DNA of 24,704 nucleotides from Intoshia linei. Lineage: Eukaryota > Orthonectida > Rhopaluridae. The notes below the pieces were generated by a model that saw nothing but the letters and a program-made list of their open reading frames with translations, did not search any database and had not been told where the DNA came from. Numbering within the stretch: the stretch's first letter is position 1; each line of letters begins with the position of its first letter. Of the stretch, positions 9,927 through 20,894 are shown piece by piece. Position numbers and translations under genes: made by a program. The stretch spans positions 1-24,704 of the forward strand of contig LWCA01000525.1 in assembly GCA_001642005.1 (NCBI GenBank), in the 5' to 3' direction.

Positions 9927-12900
9927 TTAACTTATTTGGACACTTTTTAGGGAATATATATCTAAATTGTACGACGAGGATGGAGTGATTTTGGTATTAT
10001 CATAAATGGATACTTTTACAGTAAATGTCCCGGGTTCAACATTTGCTTCTAAATAACAGCAGCCATATCTAAGATTCGATTTACAATTCTAATGTTATTT
10101 TTACCGGTAGATATTTTCGGTATTGTACAAGTTTAAATTATTTTCTGAAAGTAATTGTATTCCAATAGCAAGCTCTCTAAAATAATTATTTCATGGCACA
10201 TTTTTAAATTACTTTTGAGTTGTCAGTTGAAATAAAACTGTTGTTGATTCCTGAACTATCATTTTGTAATTTGCTTCAATATTTTTTCCAGTACTCTCTT
10301 TTATCCACACATCTGATGCCTTTTAAAATAAGTTGTTGAAATGTAATAACTTACATGAATATGAGGAGAGTCTTTAAAAATGTCGGGTGTACGATTAAGT
10401 TGAAAACTAAATGATGAATAGGCACTAAGAGTGTAATTGAGCGTGATGGATTTTTTCAATTGGGTTAAAACAATTGTTAGATTCACTTCCGGTTCATCTT
10501 CAATTAATTTTACCAAATAATGAGGTGAATTTGTTCGTACTCCATCCTTATATGGTTCAGGGTAATCTATTCACAATTAAAATTTTAACGAGTTTAATTT
10601 AATTACTAGGTTCGTAAACTCGGCACGTTTTTTTGTTTTTATAAATGACTAGTCCAATAAACTCATCCTTAGAATCCTAAAATTATTTTAAAAATAACAC
10701 AGTAAGCGTTACGCTGTTATTAGAGTGACGATTAACATGAATCCATATAGCTCGTTTTCCATTTCCAGCTGAATACAAATTATATTGGGGATTATCTTTA
10801 ATGTTGAAATGGCATGAAATGGGACCGTTTGTGACATTCCATGTACTAAAATGCATATATAAAAAAGTGGTTCAAAATCATAATAATTTATTCAGGACGC
10901 GCTTGTTTGAAGTTTCAGGTAAATATTAATTTAAATGCAATTTACGCTGACCCGTTAAGAAGATTTTGATTCATATAATTATCAGGTTATTAAAATTGAT
11001 GATTTTAAGAAATTGATATACATTTTTATCGTGATTGAGGGCGTGGATTTTTTTTAAAAAGCCCTCTAAAACATTTTGCAAACGATGCGTAATGAAATAT
11101 ATCCCTAGTCACGTTTATCGGTCTGGACAGTTTAAATTTGACACACAACAGTTATGATATTAATATAAACAGTCCATTAAGGAGGTAAGGGTATGTTCGG
11201 TTCTGAGTGTAACACGATATTGATTTCAAACGATAAAATTAATTAAAATGATTACTCGTGTAAACTGGCTGAATGAGGAAATATTGATGGATTCCAGTTG
11301 ACGTCTATTCCTCGGAAAAATGTTACGAGCGATTTCAAGTCGATCCAGAAAATGCCATTGTCGTAAACTTTAGCAAACTTTTGATTAAATTTTAGATTTT
11401 TTCTTAATTCTGGGGTCCAGTGAACATCATCATCTACTGAGAAATTTCCTTTCCATCTTTTTTCGTGCCAAGGATTTTTCATTAAAATGATTTTGTTATT
11501 CTAAAATCATATTAAAACATTTATTTATTGTAAATAATATAATACTACAACTGTTCTCAACTCTTTTTTCTTTGCCTCCCCATTTATTAATAACCAAATT
11601 TTAGTTTCCGATATCTATACCTGTAAATCAGGCATAGACCAAACTTTTTTCGCCGTGTCCCCATTTGCAATATATAAATTCTATGGACCCATAAATGTTT
11701 TTAAATAATATTGATTATAACACATATTACGCACGTTATACAATGATGATCTAAGGCAGTGGTTTCTGATTCAAATAGTGTATGGACTCCCATTTCAAAA
11801 TATTTTTTTTGACCCCAAAGGAAAAATAAAATATAAAACATTGATGAAACAATTCAAGGTTTTTTCTTTCAAAATTTAGTAAAATCGTATTTTTCAAAAA
11901 AATATTCAAAAAAGGGGATTTCTCCTTACGGGTTGGTAAAATTGTATTTTTTATATAATTTTACTAGGTTGACTGTTATGACTGTATTTTTGTATTATGG
12001 TACAAACAGGACCTAGCTCTGCCAAGGGCACATTTTTATTATACAAAAAAAATAAATTCACGTTGAAAATCTAACTTAAAATCCACTATTCACTATTATC
12101 CATAAACAAGTGGTTCCCAAACTTGTTTCAGGTGGAACCATCATATGACATTACTATTGAAAATCTAACTTAAAAATCCTACTATTCACTATTATCAATT
12201 CTTTAAAGGAAGTTCCCAAATTTGTTTTAGGTGGAACCGTCATATCACTTTACTTTCACCTTTAAAGTGAATTATTCCATCTTAATTTTTTGTTTGTTAA
12301 CATTTGCGTAAAGAATTTTAAAAACAATTGTTATCCTATTTTTTTAATTTATTAGACAGAATGTGAGTATAATATTAAAGATAAAGTAAAAACAGTCCAA
12401 TCCTAAAAATTGTCATAAATATCATAAATCATAGAAAAAATATAATTATAAAAACCTATTTTGTCATTTTCAATGTCATGAATCATCATGATGAATATAT
12501 ATCAATTTATATGAATAAATAAAAATTATAAAAATATTCATAATAAAACTAATGAACCGACTCTAATGTATGGTTTGTAAATACAACCTGAATATTTCGA
12601 ATATCCAATATAGCATATGCATGCGTTGAAACAATGCCGCATCTATCTTCATCCAAATCTTTTTTAGACGATGCAACCAAAAGACAATCTCCTTTGTGAA
12701 ACCTAGTTAGTAAAAGATGGAAAATTTTATCGGCATCAAAGTCTATATCATCAAATAAAATTCGTTCTGGTATCCATCCAGTCAACATAAACATATCTTT
12801 CATCTATCATAAATTATTAAATTAAAACATTCAATGTAACAAGTTTTCAACAGTCTCATGTAAATATTATCATTAATCACAGACATGTGAACTATTGTAA

Positions 12901-15900
12901 AATACGGTATATGATAAATAAGTTAAAACTGGAACCATTTCTTAAATTTCCATTAGTATTTTCTAAAGCAGGGTTTCTTAACCGGGGGTACTAGCACCCC
13001 TAGGGGTGCTGGAAAAAATATTCTTATTTTTTATAATTTGAATAAAAAAATCTAATTAAACGTATTTTATATCTATTTGTTTAATTGACATCATATGTAA
13101 TTTCAATCTCATCGAATACAGCTCATTCTATGTTCATTTACTGATTATGTTCGATAGAGTGATTTTTTTAAATCTCAATAAAATACGATTTTTAAGTTGA
13201 ATTTTAAGGTATTATTTTTTATTTTTGCAGGGGTGCTGGAAATAATTGATCTGGCTAACGGGGTACTAAATTTAAAACAGGTTGAGAAACCCTGTTCTAA
13301 AGGGTTGATTTTTTGGTTGGTATTTTTAATTAATTAATTTTAAATTTTTTTTAAAATTTAAAAAAAATCTACCATCAGCCGTGCTAACTAATCTTTGATA
13401 CAAAACAAAAAAGCTATAGTTTATAATAAAATATGATACCGCCATAGAACTTTCAAGAGCATATCCTCCCATAACTTTCAAAAATGCTTTTTCGACAATT
13501 GATACCCATAATTCATTAGGAATAACGGAAAAAGATGCCAAAATAGTATCACCCTCATCGGTTTCGATTACTGGAAATAAATCATCAATGACAATCTAAA
13601 TAATATAATTGATTATTATATGTACAAAGTATATTATATTAATATAAGTTCGTTAAAGGTATGTATCAATTGAGATTTTTTGAGAATGGTTTATTAGCTA
13701 ACTACAGTCAGACCTGTATATATTGAACATCTAATATAGTGAACATTAAAAATTATTTTGTTAACAAAAAATCCACTTTATATTGAAGTATAGTGAACAA
13801 TACGGTAATGAACGGTAAACACCTTTCAAAATGAAGGTAATATTCTATTTTTGTATAATCTCATTGTAATTTGAATCAATTAATATGATTTGCACTTTAT
13901 TTTTACATTATATAATGAACGATAAAAATCGTAAAATTTGTTAATTGGAAAAAAAACAAATACTGTTTTTATTGGAAAAATAAAACATATAGCCAACGAA
14001 ATATGGCTAAGAAATTTAAATTATCTCTGGGCTACATATATGGAATCATTAAAAATTCAAACAATATTCTTATTCAAGATGATATGATCATCCGTAATAG
14101 AAGCTTCTTTAAAACCTGTAAAATAGATGAAAAACTATTTGAATAGATTGAATTTAAAAGGTTGAAACATTTTATTTTATCTGACGAAATGATTAAAACA
14201 ATGGCTCTAAAATTGTATATAACTTATAAAATTGAAGATTTTAAGGCTTCAAATGGTTGGATAAGTTCTAATTCTGTGTAATAGGTTCTGATATAATAGT
14301 TTCTGGTTTAATAAGTTCTGCATTTTAAGGATAATAAAAAGTTCACTATAAACTCTATAATGAACATCGTTATTTTTTCTGTTAGTGTTCAATATATACA
14401 GGTCTGACTAATTATTGAATTGATAATTCGTTAGATGTTTGATTTGATTAGAGACGACCAAGGGCCATATTGTAATATACATTGTTTTTGAAAATTTTTA
14501 GAGTCCACTTATTCCTTTTTATAATTTAATGCTGACTTGAAATTATTAATGTAAAATTAAAAACATACCTTTCGATATACACCGTTAAATTTCAGTAAAA
14601 CCATATATTTACCACATGGATTATAGATTGGTTCATTTTTTAAATTTTGAGGATAAATAATACTAAAAAATTATAAATTATAATTTATTAGCTAATTATG
14701 AACTACATCAGCGGTTACCAAATGCCGGTCCTTGAAATAGTTTTACTGGCCTTGGAAAAAGTTTTTGAAAATTTAAGTAAAATAAATACTTAAATAATTG
14801 TAAACTCATCCCCAAAACTATGTGAAAAACATGAATTTCTTTGAAAGATGGTATTTTTGAGTTGCCATATAAATTATTTATGCAATATATGAATGTCTTA
14901 ATGTTATAAATGTTGTATGGAAAAATAATATATCAATTAAGAAAATAATTAGCAATTAAAATTTTCATGATTAAAAAAATTCGTCAAAACTATGTGAAAT
15001 GTGTATATAAATACAAAAAAAACAATTTATAAATATAATTTTTTAATTACTAATAATTAAGTAGATTCCCACCTTTATTTTCTACAACTTCAATACCATT
15101 ATTCGAAGAAATTCATGTTTTTCACATATTTTTGGGGATGAGTTTACTATAATTATTACATAGATAATATCGTTTTAGTGGTCCCTGACAAATTTTTTAA
15201 TAGAAAAAGTGTGGGAATCCCTGAACTACACAATATAATAATTAATGGTACAATTTTAATTTACACGCATTTATCAATTCACGATATCAAAATTTAACTT
15301 ATAATAGTGTTCCATGTGTTTATAAATAAAAATAATAACTTTGATATCAAACGTTTTCCGTGAATTCTTTCGTATTGAGCGCATGCACTTAGAGAAGAAA
15401 GAAATGCACAATCATTAACCAAGTTCTAAATTAATAATTATAATTATCATCCAGTTTTATAATTTACTATATTGACTGTTATGCACTACGTACAAACAGC
15501 ACTTATCTCTGTCGATGGCACATTTTTATTATACCAAAAAAATAAATTCACGTTGAAAATCTAACTTAAAAATCCTACTATTCACTATTATCAATCCTTT
15601 AAAGAAGTGGTCTCAAACTTGTTTCAGGTACACGGTCATATCACATTACTTTTTACTTTAAAGTGAATTATTCCATCTTAATTTTTTGTTTAACTATTCG
15701 TAAAGAATTTTAAAAACAATTGTTATCCCATTTTTTTAATTTACTAGACAGAATGTGTGTATAATATTAAAAATAAAATAGAAACAGTCTAATCCTAAAA
15801 ATTTTCATAAATAGCATAAATTCCATAAAAAATAAAATTATAAAAACCTTATTTTATCATTTTTAATGTGATAATATATATTCAGTACCAATAAATACCA

Positions 15901-18900
15901 ATTATGTATCAATAATTAACCGAATCTTCACTTGATAAACATATTTTAGTCGAATTTTACCAAAATTGCAAAGGATTGTAATAAATATAAAACGGGATAC
16001 ATTTAAACTAACAGTAAATTTAGCTTCATTTAGCAGTTAATTTTTATTACAGTAAATTAACTTCATTTAGCAGTAACATTATTTCTTTTTTATACTTTCA
16101 TTCTTCATGTTTTTTTTCATCATAATAATTTAGTGAGCGCAAAAATGAAATTTAAAAATAACAGTAATAAGACAACAAAATAAGTTAGATGTAAAATTGA
16201 AATACGTATAATTATACTATAATCAATGAATATGATGAAATTTAAGAGATATTAAGTTTAAATACGACAATTTATAAGGATTAAATTTTATGTTCAGTGA
16301 AGCGGACAATTTTCCTTTGATATTGTTCAATTTCATTACTAAATATTAATTTTTAATCTTTGTTAATTAAAATTAATCTTAATGAATGAAATTTAATATT
16401 TTAAATTTTTAAATTCCAAGATTTCTAATTACTAAATATTAATACTGTTAAAAATTTTTCAAAAGTACTGTTAATTTTTTAAATATACTGTGAATTGACA
16501 TAATATAACTGCTATAAGTCGTAAATTTACTGTAATAAAAATTAACTGTTAAGTGAAGTTACTGCTAAAAGAAGTTAATTTACTGTGTATTTAAATTTGT
16601 CTGATATAAAACTGATCATAACAAAGTTGTATCACTTTTATTAATCGTTGTATTTTTAATTTAAATTTTAAACAAAATATTTTGAAAATGAGAATTTGAG
16701 ATTTAAAAATTGCATAGGAATAAAAAAAATTCCCAAGGAATTAATTATATAGATTTTCACCGATATTTCTTTATTGGAAATGTATAGACGCTCGATGCAC
16801 ATTTTTTTTGAAATTGTAGGATCAATATTTACATTCTCAATTTTAATTTCAATCGAAATATTTGAAAAATATAGGTTGATAATATATTAACAATTATTTT
16901 TCACCGGGAATGTGCAGATTTCAGAGGTTGAAATTTTGTATCTATATTAACTGGAATAAGCTCTATCAGAATAATCTTTTTTTTAATTTTCGAACCGTTA
17001 ATTATTTCACATTTTTTGTTTTAATAAAAAATATTTCGGATTGAATTTTTTGTGTGTGTTATCAGGATACAACTGTAGCACCTGTTAATTTTTTTAAATT
17101 CTAGGGCTGTTTTTATAAAAAAAGGGTAATTTGGTGTTTTCGCCCTGAAGATTGGTAGTTATTGAAATAAACGATAACACATAAACAAATATTGGATAGC
17201 ATATTATATAAGTAAGGATTCTTATAATTTAATTTACAAATATAACAACTACCTGTTTTATTCCAAATGGTGAAATTTGAATAATTAGTTGAGGCTCACA
17301 CACAAAATGACTAGCTCTTTTCCAAGTCAGTCCTTGATATGTGCGATGTTTTTTAGATAGTTTTAATAAACCATCTGGGTCGCTGAAAATTGTAAATATA
17401 AAATACATTAAAATTTTTCTACATTAAAAGCATTATACAATTAATTGAAAGTAAATAACCATTACTCTATCGGTTCCTGATAACATGGTCCAATTATAAA
17501 AATGTATATTTGGGTGAGTGGTTCTAAACTTTGGTTATGGACCGTTAATTATTTAACATTTTTTGTTTTAATAAAATATTTCGGAAAAAATATATGAATA
17601 CTAAAATGCTGTTTTGACCGTGAAGTCGTCACTTATTCGGATTGAAATTTTTTATGTGTTTTAACCGGATATAACTGTACCACTGGTAAATTTTTTGAAA
17701 TGCTAGGGCTGTTTTCATTAAAAAAAGAAAGGTAATTTGGGGTTTTGGCACCGAAGATATATTTTTTTTAAATATAAATTTATGTTAATGTTAATGATTT
17801 TAACATCCGTATCAGCGTATATATTTTTTTAAATTCTCCAACTCATTTGATTTTCAAAAAAAAGGACAATTGGGGTTTTTGACCCGTAAGATATGAGTTT
17901 GGAAGGTTGAAATATATCTTATTATCACCAGCAAAATACTGTAATTGAAATGTGGACTTTATAAAATTCTAAGACTGGTAGTTATTGAAATAAACGATAA
18001 CACAAACAAATATTGCATAGTATATTATAATATGCTATGATTATATAAGTACAAACCAATATAGCATAGCATATTATATAAGTATTGATTTATAATTATA
18101 GATTTCAGGGTACTTCCCTTGACACATCACTAGTTATATTATATTTCAAATAAATACAGTATTATAAAAATACCTAAACAAGTCATATGAACTGTATTTT
18201 TCATTGATGTTTATAGACACGAAAGGTGCATATTTATTACCATCGATTGAGGAGCCTTTTCTAAACGAAACATTAGTTTAAATTATCAAATCCATACATA
18301 ATTATTCTTTTTTCATATGGTGTTAACGACATCTTTTCAACTTTTTTCAAAACGGGGCGTTTTTCAAATTCTGATTTAGGATCCTTTTTATTCTGTGATA
18401 TTATACCTTTTATTATTTCAGCTCTATTAAATGTATAAATTTAAGTTATAATACAGTAGTACCAATGAATTTCTAAATTTGAAGCTTTCAAATTTAAAAA
18501 AAAATTAAATAGAATTTTGAAATTCAAAATTTTAAATAATTATTTTTATAGATTAATTTTTTATCATTTTTAATAAATGATAGTACATTTATGTTTTGAT
18601 TAATTGATATCAAAATAAAAAAGTTATTTTGATAAAATTAAATTAAATAATAACCGATCAAGAGAATGATATGCCCATTTATTTGATTGTAATTTTAATT
18701 TATCAGTCGCTTTTCCATTTTTCTAAAAAAATAAAATTAGACAATAAAAATTGATATATGTAAGATTCCAGCAAATTTTAAAAAATTTGATATCCATATC
18801 TTTATAAATAAATATGTAAGTGTATATAACGTAAGTGTTGCTAAAAATGTCCCAGTGTGAGTACCTTTTATTGTGAAAATAAAAATCTCAGAAATTTCAA

Positions 18901-20894
18901 AAACAAATATTGTAACTCAGTTTTATCCGATGGAAATATTAAAATAAATAATAATATAATGTTTTTGATTTTAAAATCCGTATCAACGTATATATTTTTT
19001 TAAATTCTCTAACTCGTTTGATTTTCAAAAAAAAATACAATTGAGGTTTTGACCCGTAAGTTGAGTTTAGGAGATTGAAATTTATCTTATTATCACCTGG
19101 AAAAAACTGTAATTGAAATGTGGACTTTATAAAATTCTAAGACGGGTAGTTATTTAAATACAGCCTAACACAAACACACACACTGACAAAAATCGCGTAG
19201 CATACTATAAGTTAGGATTAATCATATTAATATAATTATAATATAATAGTTAATATTAAAATAAAAATTTGAAACCGAATTATTCACACCTTTTTTATTT
19301 TGTTTGAATAGCTCTAATAAACATGACATGTCCTAGGGCTCATAACAGAATAGTACTGGTAGAGAACATACTACGTGTTCTCGATAAAATTAAATGTGAA
19401 AGAAATATTTTTGTCAACATCTTTTTATCTATGTGGCAGAAGGTTAATTTGGTGTTTCGAAGACAGGAGAATTAAAATTTATTACATTGTAGAAATAAAT
19501 GTGTGAAATACAGTTTTTTTGTTTTAGAACTATCGTCATTCACTTTAATTTTTTAACATTTTCATTAAAATTTATATTTATAAAAACAAAATTTATATTC
19601 ATGACAAATTCTGTAATTTTTTTATTACATTTTTAGATGTCAAAGTTCGTTGTATGGAATTTTTATGACACTTATCACGCTTTTTTGATACTCCTAAAAA
19701 AAACAAATTAGTCGTTAAATTTTCAAAATCGTTTGTTTATAAAAAAGTTTCACTGTATAAAGAATTAACTTATTTATCTATTTTGTTAGATTTTATGTGA
19801 ATTTATTTTTTTGGTAGAATAAAAATATCCACCCATGGCAGAGCTAGGTGCTGTTTGTACGTAGCACATAACAGTTTACCTAGTCAAATATAAAAACAAT
19901 TTCAACCTCTGGCGAACTTCTCTTGAGACACCATGCTCTATAACAAAAATTAACTTACAAATTCAATAGTTTTTTCCACAACTTTTGTATAGATTTCAAG
20001 AGACTTGTTGTAATCACATTGTTCATCGTATGTAATAGCCTATCAAAAATTAATTAAAAAAATAACAGACATACTTCATCCAACAGGTATCTTATTGTTT
20101 GAAATTCATTCTAAAATATTAAAATAGAGCCGATACAAAATAGATCAAATTACTCTAATGATGGCATCTTCATTATTTTGAACAGTAGTAGGCTCATTTG
20201 CTAAATAAACATATACAATACTGTAAATTGTACAATAATAAAGTAATAAAAATTTTAAAAAAAATTAATCAATATGGACCAATGAACCTGTACTGGTAGT
20301 GAAGGGTCAATAATACTAAAAAAATTTTAATTATAGCAAGTTGATGAAACGGAGAAAATAAAGTTGTATTCATTAAAAATTCGGTTTTTTCTTTTGATTT
20401 GTAATTACACAATTGTACATTGTACAATAGTTGTTAAAATTTGAGAAATTTCGTAACACAAATTATGTTATGAATTTTCCAGAAATTCAACGATACACAT
20501 TGACCCAAAATTAACATTGAAACACTGATGTAAATTACATAAAAATGTTTAAACATAAAAATAAAACTAACCAACTGCAAAATATAAATTAATAATAACA
20601 AATCCCTAACATTGCCAAGAATGTTATGATTGATTAAATGATTACTAATCGTTCTCAATTTTTCAACTTTTGCCAACCACACATCTAAATTTTTGGCATC
20701 ATCAGATTTGAAATTATTTTCTCCATATTCCTTTATTAGCCACTGTATAGCCTCCTAATAATGAATAAAAGGGATAACTACAAAAAAACAACAAATACCA
20801 ATACCTTGTAAAAAAATAATGCTTTTTTAAATTTCTTTTGTTTTTCTGACGCAAAAGCCACTCTGGCATAATTTGTAGATTTTTTGTTATCCAT
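9927..20894 (-). CDS. CAPN7: Calpain-7 (MIT-domain cysteine protease), 19 exons
   Basis: Calpain-7 (PalB-like) is an ESCRT-III-associated intracellular cysteine protease. Exons, high to low: 20805-20894, 20646-20754, 20154-20200, 19959-20039, 18655-18722, 18298-18423, 18174-18260, 17253-17382, 15340-15425, 14569-14662, 13440-13595, 12588-12803, 11256-11500, 10713-10845, 10607-10676, 10355-10566, 10213-10319, 10105-10176, 9927-10068; about 756 aa (813 in human). Two MIT repeats come first (about 1-65 and 72-110). The protease core holds VNDCAFLSSL (nucleophile Cys about 252), NELWVSIVEKAFLKVMGGY, LTGWIPERI, THAYAILD (His about 419) and MKNPWHEKRWKG (Asn about 439). The C-to-H-to-N spacing matches human calpain-7 as I recall it. 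Beta-sandwich C-terminal domains follow, with NSPHYLVKL and YGCCYLE; there are no EF hands. Introns follow phase throughout. The exon 2-3 junction is the weak point: other donors near 20600-20610 and a possible 28-nt exon at 20288-20315 exist. Confidence 0.92.
11757..11950 (+). repeat. R3, copy C (5' fragment)
   Basis: It starts cagtggtttctgattcaaat and follows R3 through gaccccaaaggaaa and aatttagtaaaatcg. It stops where R4 begins, suggesting truncation by or insertion of R4. Confidence 0.6.
11959..12480 (+). repeat. Dispersed repeat R4, copy 1, with internal tandem duplication
   Basis: It matches 15453-15870 nearly throughout (tgactgttatg, tacaaacag, ggcacatttttattata, aataaattcacgttgaaaat, ttaaagtgaattattccatc, agacagaatgtg). 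A 94-bp unit starting ttgaaaatctaactta occurs twice in tandem (12063-12156 and 12157 to about 12254) only in this copy. A third, partial copy is inverted at 19786-19897. Confidence 0.7.
12969..13294. mobile_element. 326-bp hAT-like MITE with perfect 8-bp target duplication
   Basis: The left terminus cagggtttcttaacc and right terminus ggttgagaaaccctg are near-perfect inverted repeats. They are flanked on both sides by the identical octamer ttctaaag (12961-12968 and 13295-13302). Inner inverted words (ggggtactagcacccc, gggtgctgg) occur near both ends. An 8-bp duplication and CAG…CTG ends are typical of hAT transposons. It has no ORF, so it is non-autonomous. It sits in the calpain-7 intron between exons 13440-13595 and 12588-12803. 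Confidence 0.85.
13705..14409 (+). mobile_element. Pogo/Tigger-like DNA transposon remnant, about 705 bp
   Basis: The left end cagtcagacctgtatatatt is mirrored at the right by aatatatacaggtctgact. Left TA precedes CAGT, as expected for pogo/Tigger; the right-hand base after ggtctgact is altered, so the TA duplication is imperfect. Subterminal words tatagtgaac and gttcactata are also inverted. The interior encodes the transposase fragment listed separately. At about 705 bp most of the catalytic DDE domain is missing. Confidence 0.8.
14003..14281 (+). pseudogene. Tigger-type transposase fragment (CENP-B-like DNA-binding region)
   Basis: Read from ATG 14003 in one frame to TAA 14279-14281, the translation resembles the N-terminal half of pogo/Tigger transposases. 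First comes a helix-turn-helix (MAKKFKLSLGYIYGIIKN), then a Tc5/CENP-B-type second domain with DEKLFE, KHFILSDEMIKTMALKLY and FKASNGWI. One in-frame TAG follows DEKLFE, exactly where the family usually has Trp (LFxWF), so it looks like a TGG-to-TAG change. Later transposase domains are absent. It lies in a calpain-7 intron on the opposite strand and is not expected to be functional. Confidence 0.75.
14709..15223. mobile_element. 515-bp hAT-like foldback MITE
   Basis: The left end cagcggttaccaaat and right end gtgtgggaatccctg are imperfect inverted repeats. Flanks aactacat (14701-14708) and aactacac (15224-15231) match at 7 of 8 bases, like an aged hAT target duplication. A long inner inverted repeat pairs about 14800-14862 with about 15097-15162, including taaactcatccccaaaa and gtgaaaaacatgaatttct, so the transcript could fold into a long hairpin. 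No ORF is present. It lies in the intron just 3' of the catalytic-Cys exon. Confidence 0.75.
15453..15870 (+). repeat. Dispersed repeat R4, copy 2
   Basis: It is collinear with 11959-12480 but with a single copy of the 94-bp unit. It begins near ttactatattgactgttatg and ends in the tract after aatcctaaaaatt. It lies in the 1827-nt calpain-7 intron upstream of the catalytic-Cys exon. Confidence 0.7.
16001..16596. mobile_element. 596-bp foldback element with iterated termini
   Basis: The left arm (16001 to about 16080) and right arm (about 16515-16596) are inverted copies. Each arm contains two repeats of a word like cagtaaattaacttcattt followed by agcagt and ttaatttttattacag. The outermost atttaaa is shared by both ends. 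The middle is A+T-rich without an ORF. Iterated subrepeats inside long inverted termini are typical of foldback elements. No clear target duplication was found. Confidence 0.7.
16899..17212 (+). repeat. Dispersed repeat R1, copy 2 (internally deleted)
   Basis: It shares ctggaataagctctatcaga and gaccg/aaccgttaattatttcac with copy 1. It lacks the second gaccgttaagtcgtcac block and the ggacaattggggttttgac block, and ends at agcatattatataag. It sits about 40 bases before calpain-7 exon 17253-17382. Confidence 0.65.
17537..18084 (+). repeat. Dispersed repeat R1, copy 3
   Basis: It runs from gaccgttaattatttaac through tcgtcacttattcgg, ctagggctgttttc, ggacaattggggtttttgac and aacaaatattgcatag. It is collinear with copy 1 but has an extra segment around atccgtatcagcgtatat that is shared with copy 4. 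The end is palindromic (tatattataata) and partly duplicated. Confidence 0.65.
18953..19215 (+). repeat. Dispersed repeat R1, copy 4 (3' half)
   Basis: It starts near atccgtatcaacgtatat, the segment shared with copy 3, and continues through ctaactcgtttgattttc, gaggttttgacccgtaag, a longer CA-rich run (cacaaacacacacactg) and an aatcgcgtagcatac end. Confidence 0.65.
19786..19897 (-). repeat. Dispersed repeat R4, copy 3 (inverted fragment)
   Basis: Its reverse complement reads actaggtaaactgttatg, acgtacaaacagcacctag, ctctgccatggg and aaaaaaataaattcac, matching the first about 110 bases of R4 copies 1 and 2. Confidence 0.65.

Larger units (their letters stand above)
11501..12587. other. Calpain-7 intron with R3 and R4 copies
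   Basis: This 1087-nt intron lies between the His and Asn catalytic exons. It contains an R3 fragment (11757 to about 11950) directly abutting R4 copy 1 (about 11959-12480). The remainder (11503-11756, 12481-12587) holds nothing I recognise. Confidence 0.7.

Noticed and set aside
10089-10104. A 16-nt GT-AG intron in calpain-7
   Set aside because: It would leave exons 18 and 19 out of phase; extending to the next AG gives a 36-nt intron (10069-10104) that keeps phase and yields IYRYGCCYLE, matching the family.
20434-20682. 82-codon minus-strand ORF read as a membrane protein
   Set aside because: The first part is calpain-7 exon 2; the hydrophobic remainder is T-rich intron sequence read through.
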